NCBI GenBank assembly: GCA_036927565.1
Contig: JAYESD010000005.1
Coordinates: 8,586,565 to 8,650,564 of the forward strand
Origin: Tuctoria greenei
Taxonomy: Eukaryota > Streptophyta > Magnoliopsida > Poales > Poaceae
Direction: 5' to 3'
DNA length: 64,000 nucleotides
Positions within the stretch are counted from its first letter, which is position 1; every line of letters begins with the position of its first letter. Below are positions 55,018 to 64,000 of this stretch, piece after piece. A program made the translations under genes and the position numbers. The notes under the pieces are model-generated. The model was given only the letters and a program-made list of their open reading frames with translations, ran no database searches and was not told the DNA's origin.

Positions 55018-55018
55018 G

Positions 55019-55036
55019 TTGGCGCGCCAGGTAGGG
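55019..55036 (+). other. primer-binding site of Tat element 2
   Basis: TTGGCGCGCCAGGTAGGG lies two bases after the LTR end. This is a familiar primer site of large grass gypsy elements. I do not assign the tRNA. Confidence 0.8.
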
Positions 55037-55054
55037 GCGCCTGAGATTTCAAGG

Positions 55055-58011
55055 ATGGTGAACTCAACTCCTGGATCATCCAACGACAAGCTGCAGAATG
55101 ACACCTTGCAAGCTGTCTTCGACAAGCTGCGGGTCATCCGCACAAAGCTGAACCCAGACAAGTGTGTCTTCGGGGTTAGCTCCGGAAAGCTTCTTGGATT
55201 CTTGGTGAACCACCGAGGCATAGAGGCGAATCCGGCGAAGATTAAAGCTATTGAAGATATGCGTCCACCATCCCGCATCAAGGACGTCCAGAAGCTGACT
55301 GGATGTCTAGCTGCCCTCAGCCGGTTCATCTCAAGACTGGCGGAACAGGCACTACCCTTCTTCAAGCTATTGAGGAAGTCCGGACCATTCCAATGGTCTG
55401 AAGAAGCAAAAAAGGCGTTCCAGGAGCTAAAGCAGCTCCTCGCCACTCTACCAACCTTGGTAGCTCCGAACCCTAGTGAGCCTCTACTACTTTACATTTC
55501 GGCAACTGACGAAGTTGTTAGCATGGTCCTGGTTGCGGAGAGACCAGAACCATCCCAAACTCGAGAATCCAGACCCCTCTGGGAGGGTCTGGAGGTTCCT
55601 GAAGGCGAGTCTTGGTCCCAGCCCCCAGACTTGGATCTACAAGGTGTTACTCCAGAAGATCTGGACCCCTCTAGGAGGGTCCGGGTCGCTCCAAAAGAAG
55701 CTCCGGGTCCCTTCAGCAAGGACCCGGAGGTCCCCGAAGAAGTTCCGGACCCCTACGGGAGAGTCCGGGTCGATGAGGAGGAAGCTCCGGGCCCCTCCGG
55801 GAGGGTCCGGAGGATCCAACGCCCAGTGTACTTCATCAGCGAAGTAATCTATGATGCCAAGACTCGATACCTAGAGGTGCATAAGCTGCTCTATGCAGTT
55901 CTTATCGCCTCCAGGAAGCTTCGCCGTTATTTCCAAGCTCATAAGATCTCAATGGTGACCTCTTATCCACTGCGTGCGATCTTGCATAATCCCAATTCTA
56001 TCGGGAACATTGCAAAGTGGGCAGCGGAATTGGCCGAATTTGACCTAGAATTCGTCCCAAGACAAGCGATCAAGAGTCAAGCATTGGCAGACTTCGTGGC
56101 GGGATGGACCCCCTCTCCATCAAACCCTGAGGGCCCTAGTGAGCAGAAGCGGGAGCTCAAGGCTCCGGTCTTCAACGAACCTCACTGGACTCTATACTTC
56201 GACGGCTCCATGCAAAAGAAGGGGGCCGGAGCTGGAGTCCTTCTCCTCGCTCCAACCGGGGAGAAGGTAAAATACATGGTCCACCTTGACTTCAAGGCGA
56301 CCAACAACATGACGAAGTATGAAGCACTCATTTACGAACTAAAGGTGGCACTATCATATGGTGTCAAGCAGCTGTTGGTCAAGGGAGATTCACAACTCAT
56401 CATTAAACAGGTGAAGGGTGAATGCTCCTGTAACAATCCTCAACTAGCTGCTTATCTCCTTGAAGTCCAGAGGCTTCAGAAGGACTTCGAAGTCCTGGAC
56501 CTCCACCATGTTCAGCGTCTCCAAAATGCTAAAGCTGATGAACTCATGACGAAAGCGTCAACCGGAGCTTCGGCTCCTGACGGAACCTTCGTCCGGAGGT
56601 TGTCAAAACCCACAGCTCAGCCTACCGAACTGAGCGAAGGGGGCGAGACCAGCATCCCGAAGCTGGCGGTCCCGATGGCCCTGTTACCATAGCAGCCATC
56701 AAGAGTCGTAGGTGTTGCCGGAAGCTCCGAGCAACCCATCATGCAAGACTAAAATGCTCAAGCTAGCTCTGATGCATGGCTCTCGGAGATCCGGAGCTAC
56801 TTTAAAGACAATATCCTTCCTGACGATGATGTATCCGCTGACCGGATAGTCAGATTGGCTAAAAGATACATGCTGGTAGAAGAGGATCTCTACCGGCGCG
56901 GTGCCAACGGTGTCCTAATGCGGTGCATCACAAGGGAAGAAGGCTGCGAGCTCCTCACAGAAATCCATGGAGGCGAGTGTGGGAACCACACGTCTTCCCG
57001 CACGTTGGTCAGTAAAGCCTTCCGGCATGGCTTTTACTGACCTACAGTGCTCTAGGATGCAACTGAGCTGGTGAAGAAATGTGAAGCATGCCAGTTCCAT
57101 GCAAAGCAAATTCACACACCGACTCAGCCTCTACAAATGATAACTCCTACATGGCCTTTCGCTGTGTGGGGGATGGATATCTTGGGACCTTTCCCAAGAG
57201 CCGTCGAAGGTTACAAGTTCCTGTATGTTGCCATTGACAAATTCACCAAATGGCCGGAAGCAACTCCAGTTGTGACAATAAACAAGCAATCAGCTATCAA
57301 CTTCTTGCAATCCATCGTATGCAGATTTGGAGTCCCGAACAAAATCATAACAGATAATGGGACCCAATTCACAAGCTCTGCTTTCCAAGGATACCTTGAA
57401 GACCTCGGCATCCAAGTCAGCTACGCCTCCGTAGCTCACCCGACAAGCAATGGCCAAGACGAGCGAGCAAATGCAGAAATCCTGAAAGGACTCAAGACGC
57501 GCACATATGAGCGCCTGAAAAAACATGGAGCCAACTGGATCGAAGAGCTTCCGCCCACTCTATGGGCCAACAGGACAACTCCAAACCGGTCAACTAGAGA
57601 GACACCCTTCTTCCTAGTGTACGGAGCTGAAGCAGTCCTTCCTCCGGAAGTCACCTTGGGGTCTCTCCGGGTCTGAACCTTCGACGAAGCCACGCAGGAC
57701 CAGTTCCGGCATGAAGACCTTGACCTCTTTGAAGAGGGAAGGTGTCGAGCAGCTGTTAGAATGCCCGATACTGCCAAGCTCTTCGGCGCTATCACCAACG
57801 ACATGTTCACAGCCGACAGCTCAAGGAAGGCGATCTGGTGCTACGGAGAATACAATCTAGAGAAGGGTTAAACAAACTCTCCCCCAGCTGGGAAGGACCG
57901 TTCCGAGTGATCAAAGTATCCCGTCCCGGATGCGTTCGCTTGGCAATCGAGGATGGGACACCTCTCCCAAATCCTTGGAACATTGAGCACCTCCATAAGT
58001 TCTACACTTAA
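55055..58011 (+). pseudogene. deleted gypsy pol: RT end, RNase H, second RNase H, integrase
   Basis: The ATG at 55055 starts MVNSTPGSSNDKLQN and then jumps into the RT thumb (KLNPDKCVFGVSSGKLLGFL). gag, protease and the RT YxDD box are absent. RNase H 1 is split by a long repetitive linker (about 55545-55815), then resumes with YFISEVIYDAKTRYLEVHKL. A second RNase H follows (WTLYFDGSMQKKGAGAGVLL, TKYEALIYELK, VKGDSQLIIKQV, ADELMTKAS), the Tat hallmark. TAG at 56690 ends the frame. The integrase zinc site (GGECGNHT, KKCEACQFH) is broken by TGA at 57038. The core has MDILGPFP, ITDNGTQFT and SNGQDERANAE, then TGA at 57674. The natural C-terminus, NPWNIEHLHKFYT-like, stops at 58009-58011. Confidence 0.85.
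55545..55815 (+). repeat. tandem repeats inserted in the Tat RNase H linker
   Basis: Imperfect units of about 36-45 bp around GACCCCT(C/A)(T/C)(G/A)GGAG(G/A)GTCCGG encode about 90 Pro, Glu and Arg-rich residues (for example DPSRRVRVAPKEAPGP, DPYGRVRVDEEEAPGP). They lie between the two halves of RNase H 1. The frame is kept, and a related linker is expected to be only about 10-20 residues in most gypsy elements. Confidence 0.7.
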
Positions 58012-59330
58012 TATCACGGAGGTGAGTCTGTAATTATATGTGATGTATGTTATAGAGTCATTGTACAAAGTCGGGTAGCTCCTCCCGGAGGGCAGCCGGA
58101 CCTACCTCGTTAGGTTCGCAACGTCCATGCAACACTTGTCACAGTCTCAGAACTAAAAGTTTAGCTAGCTACCTTGGGTCAAACGAGAAACGAAACACAC
58201 TTAGCCTGGTTACGTACCCTAAGAGTGTACTTGTTTCCCTTGTACCCCATACCTATAATGAAAGACATCATTGTGTGAAAACAGACTCCACGTGCATTTA
58301 CTTTGTACAGACTCAATATTTTTTATTTTTCTCTTTCTTGTCTATAACAAAGTTGTGCAGTTCTTAAGAAACTTTAACTCGACCAGTTCATGTACAATTT
58401 GAGTTGCATTTTCTATTCTTCCGGGTCCAAACATTGTTGATGGTCTACTCGTCTGAATGCCGCCAAGCCAATCTAGGGCTGGAGTGTGCTATCGACTTAG
58501 CGTGGTCATGCACCCTAAGTGTGCCACTCTACCTACACCCCGACAGACCAAAGTAAGGCGAGTCCAGAAACGATCAGACCTGAAGGAAACAAGACGGCGC
58601 TCTTGATTGTATTTAGAATTGTGTTCGACCTAAAACTTTCTTGGGAATAGTAAGCCACAATGAAGTTATAGATAGGAAATGGATTTTACTATTTGTCTTG
58701 ACTTCAATGTGCAGGAAAAATAAATATTTCATGATGATGGTGAATAAAGCCAGAGCTGCCAAAGCTCCGACATCCTCTAGGCGGCTTGTGGTCGATGTTC
58801 AAACATTGATATCGAGCGTCGCTGGAGCTACTCAGCTCCGGTAAAGCTAGGGGGCAATCCGTCAATGCGAAGAAAAGATGGTGGAAAGACTCTATAGTGG
58901 AGTCTGCCGTTGACACACCATGTGTTGACAGAGGTCACTGCTGGAGCTACCAAGCTCCGACACCCCAAAGGGCTAACCGTCGATGCTCTACGCGTTGATG
59001 GAGACTACTGCCAGAGCTACTAAGCTCCGATGATGGTCAATACCGGAGCAACTAAGCTCCGATGACCTCAGGGGGCCTACACTATCGAAGACTTCAAACC
59101 TACATTCTACAAGTTTGAAGCACACAAGTCTTCAACAACTGTTACATCCTCTTGGTACATGTTCACAATCAAATTGTGTACATCTACCGGGGCCAAGTGA
59201 GAAAAAGGTGTTGAAGAAAAAAAATGAAATTCACAAAAAAATTGGATTTCATTCATCTGGAGACAAGAGATTACAAAATTGGAGAAGAAGAAGAAGAGAG
59301 AATACAAGCGGGAGCTACAAAGAGATGGTC
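58012..59330. other. Tat element 2 spacer between pol and the antisense gene
   Basis: Non-coding and parallel to 467-1728. Stem-loop repeats with cores GGAGCTACTCAGCTCC, GGAGCTACCAAGCTCC, AGAGCTACTAAGCTCC and GGAGCAACTAAGCTCC lie at about 58828, 58943, 59013 and 59045. Spacers such as GTGTTGACAGAGGTCACTGC recur between cores. Confidence 0.75.
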
Positions 59331-62300
59331 CTAGACCCTGTGGAAGAACTGGGCGACCTTCTGGGCAACCTCCGATACGCTGACTCGGGCGGCTTCTCCC
59401 TCTCCTTCGATGGGGCCTTCAAGCACCGGGTCCAAGAGGAATTGAGGGTCCCGGCTGGTGTAGCACGTCAGTACGAACTCTGCGACGTTCTTCGCCAGGG
59501 ACTGTCCCTCAGTTTCCAACTGGTCCGCGATGACATCGCCCATCTTGGTGAGTTTGTTTCCTGCTGAACTCAGCGCCTCCAACGCCTGGTCCAGCTCCGG
59601 CTCCGGATCATCCAGACGCACGGGACTAAAGTCCATTGGCGTCAGCGCGTCGTTGGCTTTGCCCAGGAAGTCCCAAACTTGTTGGGACTCTACAGCCCTT
59701 GTGCTTCGCATCTCCCCCAAGGATCTTTTGGCCGCTGCAAGCTCCGAGTTCTCCCGGGCAAGGCGATCAACCTCTTTGGCATTCTACTGAATCTTTTTAG
59801 CAACCTGCCTTTTGAGTTTACTGAGCTCTTCCTCCCGAAGGTGGATCTCATTCCAGCGGTTGACCAGATCCTTCTCTCGGCCCCACACTTTCTTCTCCTG
59901 GCAGCGACGGCATTCTCCGGCTTGTAGAGATCTTGCCCTCGCTCCTAGGCCTTCTTCTCCTCTTCCTCGCAACGCTCCTCCAATTTCTTGGTGCGCTCTT
60001 CGAGGCTCTTGTTAGCTAGAGCTGTCTTTTGGACAAGCTCTTCCTCCCTCTTCACGAGGCCGTCCTGCAGCTCCAGGAGTTTTTGCTCTTCATCATCGAG
60101 ATTTTTCTCTCCCGCGCCTCAAGAGCCCCCCGGTGCTTGACGAGACTAGCGTGGATGGCGGCGAGCCTCTCCTGGCGATCATCCGCTGCACTATTAGCAG
60201 CTTTGGCCTGCTCGTAGATGGCCCCGGACTGGTTGTCGAGGGATCGCGCCATGCTTTCCCCAGTAGCTTACCCCAATACTCCAGGCAGACCTTTTCCCTC
60301 TGCACCCACTCCTTGTCGTCAGCCAGCCTCGACTGCGCCAGCTTGGTCTCGAATTGGAGCTGGTTGCGCCACCTCCTAAGGGTTTAGCGCTCCTCCTCGA
60401 GGGCCTTGCTGTCGTGGTAGAAAGCCAGCTGGACCTGGCGAAGACTGGAGCAGGCGTTGTCAATAGACAACAATAGGGGGATCGGGTCCAGACCTATCGT
60501 GGTCCTCTCCGCTGGCTCAAGCGGGTCTTCTGTAACAAAAATTGGGTCCCACTCTACAAGAGCGGTCCCCTGAGCTTCCACGGCACTAGGGCCGTCCTCC
60601 GGGATAGCCTCGGCCGCCGCCGAGGAAGGTCCTGCAGCAGAAGTTCTGACCTCCGGAATTGACTCCGAAGGTCCCGCCGCCAGGTCATCAACAATTGGCC
60701 CCTCAGGCGGGGGCCAGCAGCTTCATCTTGGCACCCTGGCTCAGCAGCAGGCACCTTCAGATCACCACTTCCGGAGCAGGTGTTGAAGGTTCGGTCGGAG
60801 CATTAGCTACTTCCGGCTCCGACGCAGGTGCCTCCTCCGCCACTGGCTCAGGTGCTGGCGCTTCAACCATCATGGCCTCAGGCCCTGACACCTCCGCAAC
60901 AACTGGCTCGGATGCCAGAACCTCTTCGATGACCGACTCTACAGCTGGAACTTCTGCAGCAACCGGCTCCATCACCGGAACTTCCTCGACACCCGGCTCA
61001 AGCGTTGGAACTTCATCAACACCCGACTCCATCGTCGGGACTTCATCAACCACTGGCTCGACTGCCGGGGCTTCAACAACATCCGGCTCTAGGCCAGAAA
61101 TCGCAGCTACCTCCGGCTCTATGGCTGGAGCGTCCAACATCTCAGCATCCAAGCCCGGAGCTTCAACCTCCAGGGCTGGTACCACTGGTACATCTTCATT
61201 CCCGTGGTCCGACACTACCACGGGAGCTTCTGGGGATGAGTCGAGGTCCAAGACCACGACAGCCAGTGCCGGAGCTGCCGCAGCCTCAACCACCTCTTGG
61301 GGCGGCGCTAGAATTGGAGCCGGAGCTTTAGCCTGCACATCCTCAACTGCTGCTGCAGGGACCGGAGCTTCAACCCTTTTTTTAGGCATGCTGTGGATGA
61401 AGGACGAAGAAACTCAAAATACAGTTATCACAATAAAACAACTGGCTGAGGTAAAAAATCAAAAATTACCTTGGAAGGCTTCCGCACTAGTTAGCACGGA
61501 ACCTCTTTCCCGGACGCTCCGGACTGGCCCCACCCGCCACTGGCGTGGTAGTCCTGGAAGGTCCCCCGGAGCTTGCTGCTACTATCGGCGTTGCCTTGGT
61601 CGAGGCCCCCCTCGACCGGGAAGGACCTCCGGACCCAGAGCCCTCAGCCGGCCCTAGTACTGGAGTCACATGGCCGGAACTAGCACCTCGAGAAGATGCT
61701 GCTGTTGGAGTAGATGCCGTTGTTGAAGACCTCCCCCTCCGGGGAGAAGGAGCCGCCGCGAAAGAAGCAGGCCTGACAGACCTTCCGTCGTCATGCTTCA
61801 GCTTCCTCTTACGGCTCGAGGGCTCGGCCAACTCCTTGCCCGTTCCTATGACTTCGGTTCTTGGATTTGGGGCGGGAGCGGAGCCACCTTCAGGAGCTCC
61901 GGAGATCGCCAACCCGGTGATCGAACACCTCTCAAAGACACCAAGGTCGTCAAGCACCGACATCGTCCGCCGAAGCTCCCTGCTGAACTTTGCCTCCATG
62001 TTCAGAGGGAGGAAAGCTGCCAGCAGAGTCAATTCATCACCTTCGATGTAGATGCCATGCTGAAACTTCTTGAGGTGAAACTCCAAAGTTGCACCCTCCA
62101 TGTTGGACTTCAAACGGGTCTCAATCCAGTCGTCGTCCAACACACTGTTGAGAGCCCAAGCAAGCTTCTCCCCCTTCTTCAGTGGAGCCCACCTGTTGGT
62201 CAGGAAGTTGCAAAACACCGCCTGAGGAGTCACCCCTCCTTCCACGCACTGGCGGATCCTGGTTAGATCAGGGTTGAAGGCGTCCGATAACACCAGAGCT

Positions 62301-62850
62301 TCACTCCAAACTGCCGTGTCGACGTTGGGGAGGCCTTCGGGCAGCTCCAGCTTCTCGTGCTCCTCCACCCTGATGACGATCCAATCCTTCTTCCAGTCGT
62401 CCCACTTCCCAGAAGGGAACGACCGCAAGTACTTGAACGGGCACTTCTTGCGCTTCACAAAATAGTAGAAGCCAAGATACTCGTCACTCCTGCCACTAGT
62501 GTGGACATTGAAGAAGGTGCAGAAGAGCTCAACACAGGGGGAATGCCCACCCACATCTCGCAGAAGTGGACAAAGATTGACACCAGGAGAATGGAGTGGG
62601 GGCCAAGGTGGTACAGCTGCAGACCATAGAAGTCTAGCATCATCAAGAAGAAAGAGGAGAAAGGTGGGATCCGTCCCACCATGGCGTACGCGGAGAAGTA
62701 CACCATGTCACCGGTGTGTTCCTTCTCGAACGGAAGCTTGCCGGCGTGGACCAAGTGGTTGAAGAAGTCAGGGGACCACCCCATGAGGGCCCGGACCTTC
62801 TTCAAATCACCGTCGGTCTTCAGTCGGCTATGGCGGAGACCCAACTCCAT
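59331..62850 (-). pseudogene. antisense gene of the Tat element: transposon-domain and coiled-coil protein (copy 2)
   Basis: This is homologous to 1729-5134. The ATG at 62850 gives MELGLRHSRLKTDGDLKKVR. The domain I recognise as putative gypsy-type transposon (FYGLQLYHLGPHSILL, NRWAPLKKGEKLAWALNS) is split by a frameshift near 62545. KRKLKH and a Ser/Pro-rich stretch follow, with a TAG at 61489-61487. A predicted intron (61469-61391) then joins in frame (AG|C, Ser) to MPKKRVEAPVPAAAVEDV. A Pro/Glu repeat follows (VESVIEEVLASEP, LEPGVEEVPVMEP; about 60790-61130), then a coiled coil with shifted frames (60250-59800: QVAKKIQ, KVWGREKDLVNRWNEIHLRE). The C-terminal part is DDPEPELDQALEALSSAGNK, ending FFHRV at 59331. 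The lesions mostly differ from copy 1, so both descend from a coding ancestor. Confidence 0.7.
61391..61469 (-). other. predicted intron of the antisense Tat gene (copy 2)
   Basis: The 79-nt intron runs from CTTCCAAG|GTAATT to TCATCCACAG|CATGCC. Removal joins two long frames in phase. The splice signals are shared with copy 1. Confidence 0.65.
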
Positions 62851-63388
62851 CGCGGCACAGCGGGGCAAGAGATGGAAAACAAGCAAAAGTTTGGAGGATT
62901 TGAGCACAAGTTCAAATGAAAGGCGTAAAGGACCTCCAAGCGGTGCGTGCTTTCCTTCTTAAGTAAGCCCCCGCAACGCTTGAATGGAAACCGCAGAGGC
63001 ACCGACGATACCAGTCAAAAACTCCACCCTGCCAATGACAAGGGGGCCTGGGGCCACCCCGATGATCAAGTCGAGGTCCTTACCCCAGGCGAACGGTCGT
63101 CATCATAAAAGGCGAGAAACCCAAAGGCTACGGCCTGATAGGGCGATCGGAACCGATACGATTTTCGTATCGGGAACCGACAACCTTCAATTGCGTGGGA
63201 TCCGCACGCTAAGATCTCACCTGCCGCATCCAGGATATGCCATGCAGCGGTGGTTTAAATGCGAACTATCGCCAACGGCACGTCCGAAGACCCTTGAAGA
63301 CACGGCTCAAAAACCGAAGAATGGACCCACCTCCGGTAGAATGACTTCATCCAAAAGGTCTCTCCCAGAGGTGGGCCCATGGGGCCAC
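62851..63388. other. Tat element 2: region between the antisense gene start and the 3' LTR
   Basis: Non-coding and parallel to 5135-5673. It contains the end of the internal region (AGAGGTGGGCCCATGGGGCCAC) before the LTR, and the presumed leader of the antisense gene. A plus-strand frame (62984-63493) runs into the LTR and has no recognisable motif. Confidence 0.6.
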
Positions 63389-64000
63389 TGTCGGTACCCT
63401 ACGTATCGGATACCCCTTGAGATTGCAAAGATCACAAGGAAACTCCATCTACCAGATTTGAAGACATCCGAAGGCCCCACATGTCAGGCGTAATCGGACC
63501 TGCTTCCCCGACATGGTTAGTCCTAGGGCCGCCACGTGTATCATAAGACCGGAGCTATCGCCCACACATGGGAAAGCTCCGGACTAGATACCGGTATGGC
63601 ATCCCGGACCTAACCATAGACAGAGGGAAGCTCCGGTGCCAACACATGTCCAACAGCACCGGACCTACCCGTCCACGACAGTAAGCTCCGGAGCTGCCAC
63701 GTGGACGAACCGCCAAACCTTCAACTTCAACAATCAGGCTGGTGGACCCCCAACAGCTCCGGACCTTCAAGGAGCAATCAAAGACTTCAAGACCCGATTA
63801 AGTGTCATTAATGCCATATTAATGAAAGATGATCGGATGGCCCTTAATACCGGTAACGGCACTGTTAAGGCCCATTACCGAGCTATTAAGGGTAATTAAC
63901 CTCATTAATTGTGTATCAAGCATGTGTAACCGTCGGGGCCACATGTCAGGCCAGACTAACGGTGTAATGACCAGTCCTTGTACTATAAAAGGACTGGTCG
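63389..64000 (+). repeat. 3' LTR of Tat element 2, cut by the window end
   Basis: The first 612 bases of the LTR start TGTCGGTACCCTACG. It matches the 5' LTR closely, including the TATA hairpin (63984 TATAAAAG, last base in the right arm at 64000). Confidence 0.9.

Larger units (their letters stand above)
54136..64000 (+). mobile_element. Tat-lineage Ty3/gypsy retrotransposon with internal deletion (Tat element 2)
   Basis: The element has a 5' LTR (54136-55017), a primer site (55019), a pol that starts inside RT, two RNase H domains, integrase, a stem-loop spacer, an antisense gene and a 3' LTR that runs off the window at 64000. Terminal repeats TGTCGGT and ACCGA(T/C)A match the family (the first two bases of this 5' LTR read TA). 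gag, protease and the RT catalytic part are missing between about 55090 and 55110, so it cannot have moved by itself since that loss. It inserted into ORF3 of element B. Its target duplication cannot be checked because the right end is outside. Confidence 0.92.

Noticed and set aside
60659..61657. A 332-codon plus-strand frame rich in Ser, Gly and Thr repeats, opposite the Pro/Glu repeat of the antisense Tat gene
   Set aside because: It is the complement of the repeat-coding exon. Its repeats mirror those of the minus-strand frame, which has splice sites, homology to copy 1 and composition suited to coding.

Overview
This window is plant nuclear DNA, most likely from a grass (Poaceae). The evidence is split, intron-containing genes with very GC-rich first exons, plant-only gene families (EPIDERMAL PATTERNING FACTOR-like, EXORDIUM-like, plant MBD), and grass-type transposons: Tat-lineage Ty3/gypsy with two RNase H domains, a Reina-like chromovirus, SIRE/Maximus-type Ty1/copia, a plant LINE, and Tourist and Stowaway MITEs. 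About three quarters of the window is transposon sequence. No bacterial features, tRNA, rRNA or CRISPR were seen.

Layout. 1-6532 is the 3' part of Tat element 1 (pol end, stem-loop spacer, a spliced antisense gene, 3' LTR), cut off against a decayed copia relic (6533-8573). 8738-34107 on the minus strand is a decayed gene for a methyl-CpG-binding-domain (MBD) plus C2H2 protein. Its first intron is about 20.9 kb because it holds a SIRE-type copia element (12627-24244), a Reina-like chromovirus (25522-30956) and a 5'-truncated LINE (about 31140-32753). 35856-36372 (minus) is a two-exon EPFL secreted-peptide gene that looks intact. 39224-42615 (minus) is a six-exon nitronate monooxygenase gene with one homopolymer frameshift. 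36950-50168 also carries several MITEs and other terminal-inverted-repeat elements, plus an EXORDIUM-like pseudogene (46914-47817). 50629-54135 is a minus-strand fragment of a second SIRE-type element, broken by Tat element 2 (54136 to the window end), which is nearly full length but has lost gag, protease and most of RT.

The most unusual material is in the retroelements. (1) The Tat family carries, antisense to pol, a gene with a conserved short intron, an N-terminal domain like 'putative gypsy type transposon', a Pro/Glu repeat and a long coiled coil. (2) The SIRE-type family has LTRs built around four tandem 106-108 bp units full of the 12-bp palindrome CGGACTAGTCCG, plus an extra ORF downstream of pol. 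(3) The Tat LTR promoter has its TATA box in the loop of a perfect 12-bp inverted repeat. (4) The SIRE fragment has the order ORF3-PPT-LTR-PBS, which an ordinary insertion does not give.

The host genes form no pathway together. Reading frames were interpreted by eye, so splice sites are predictions from consensus and family knowledge.
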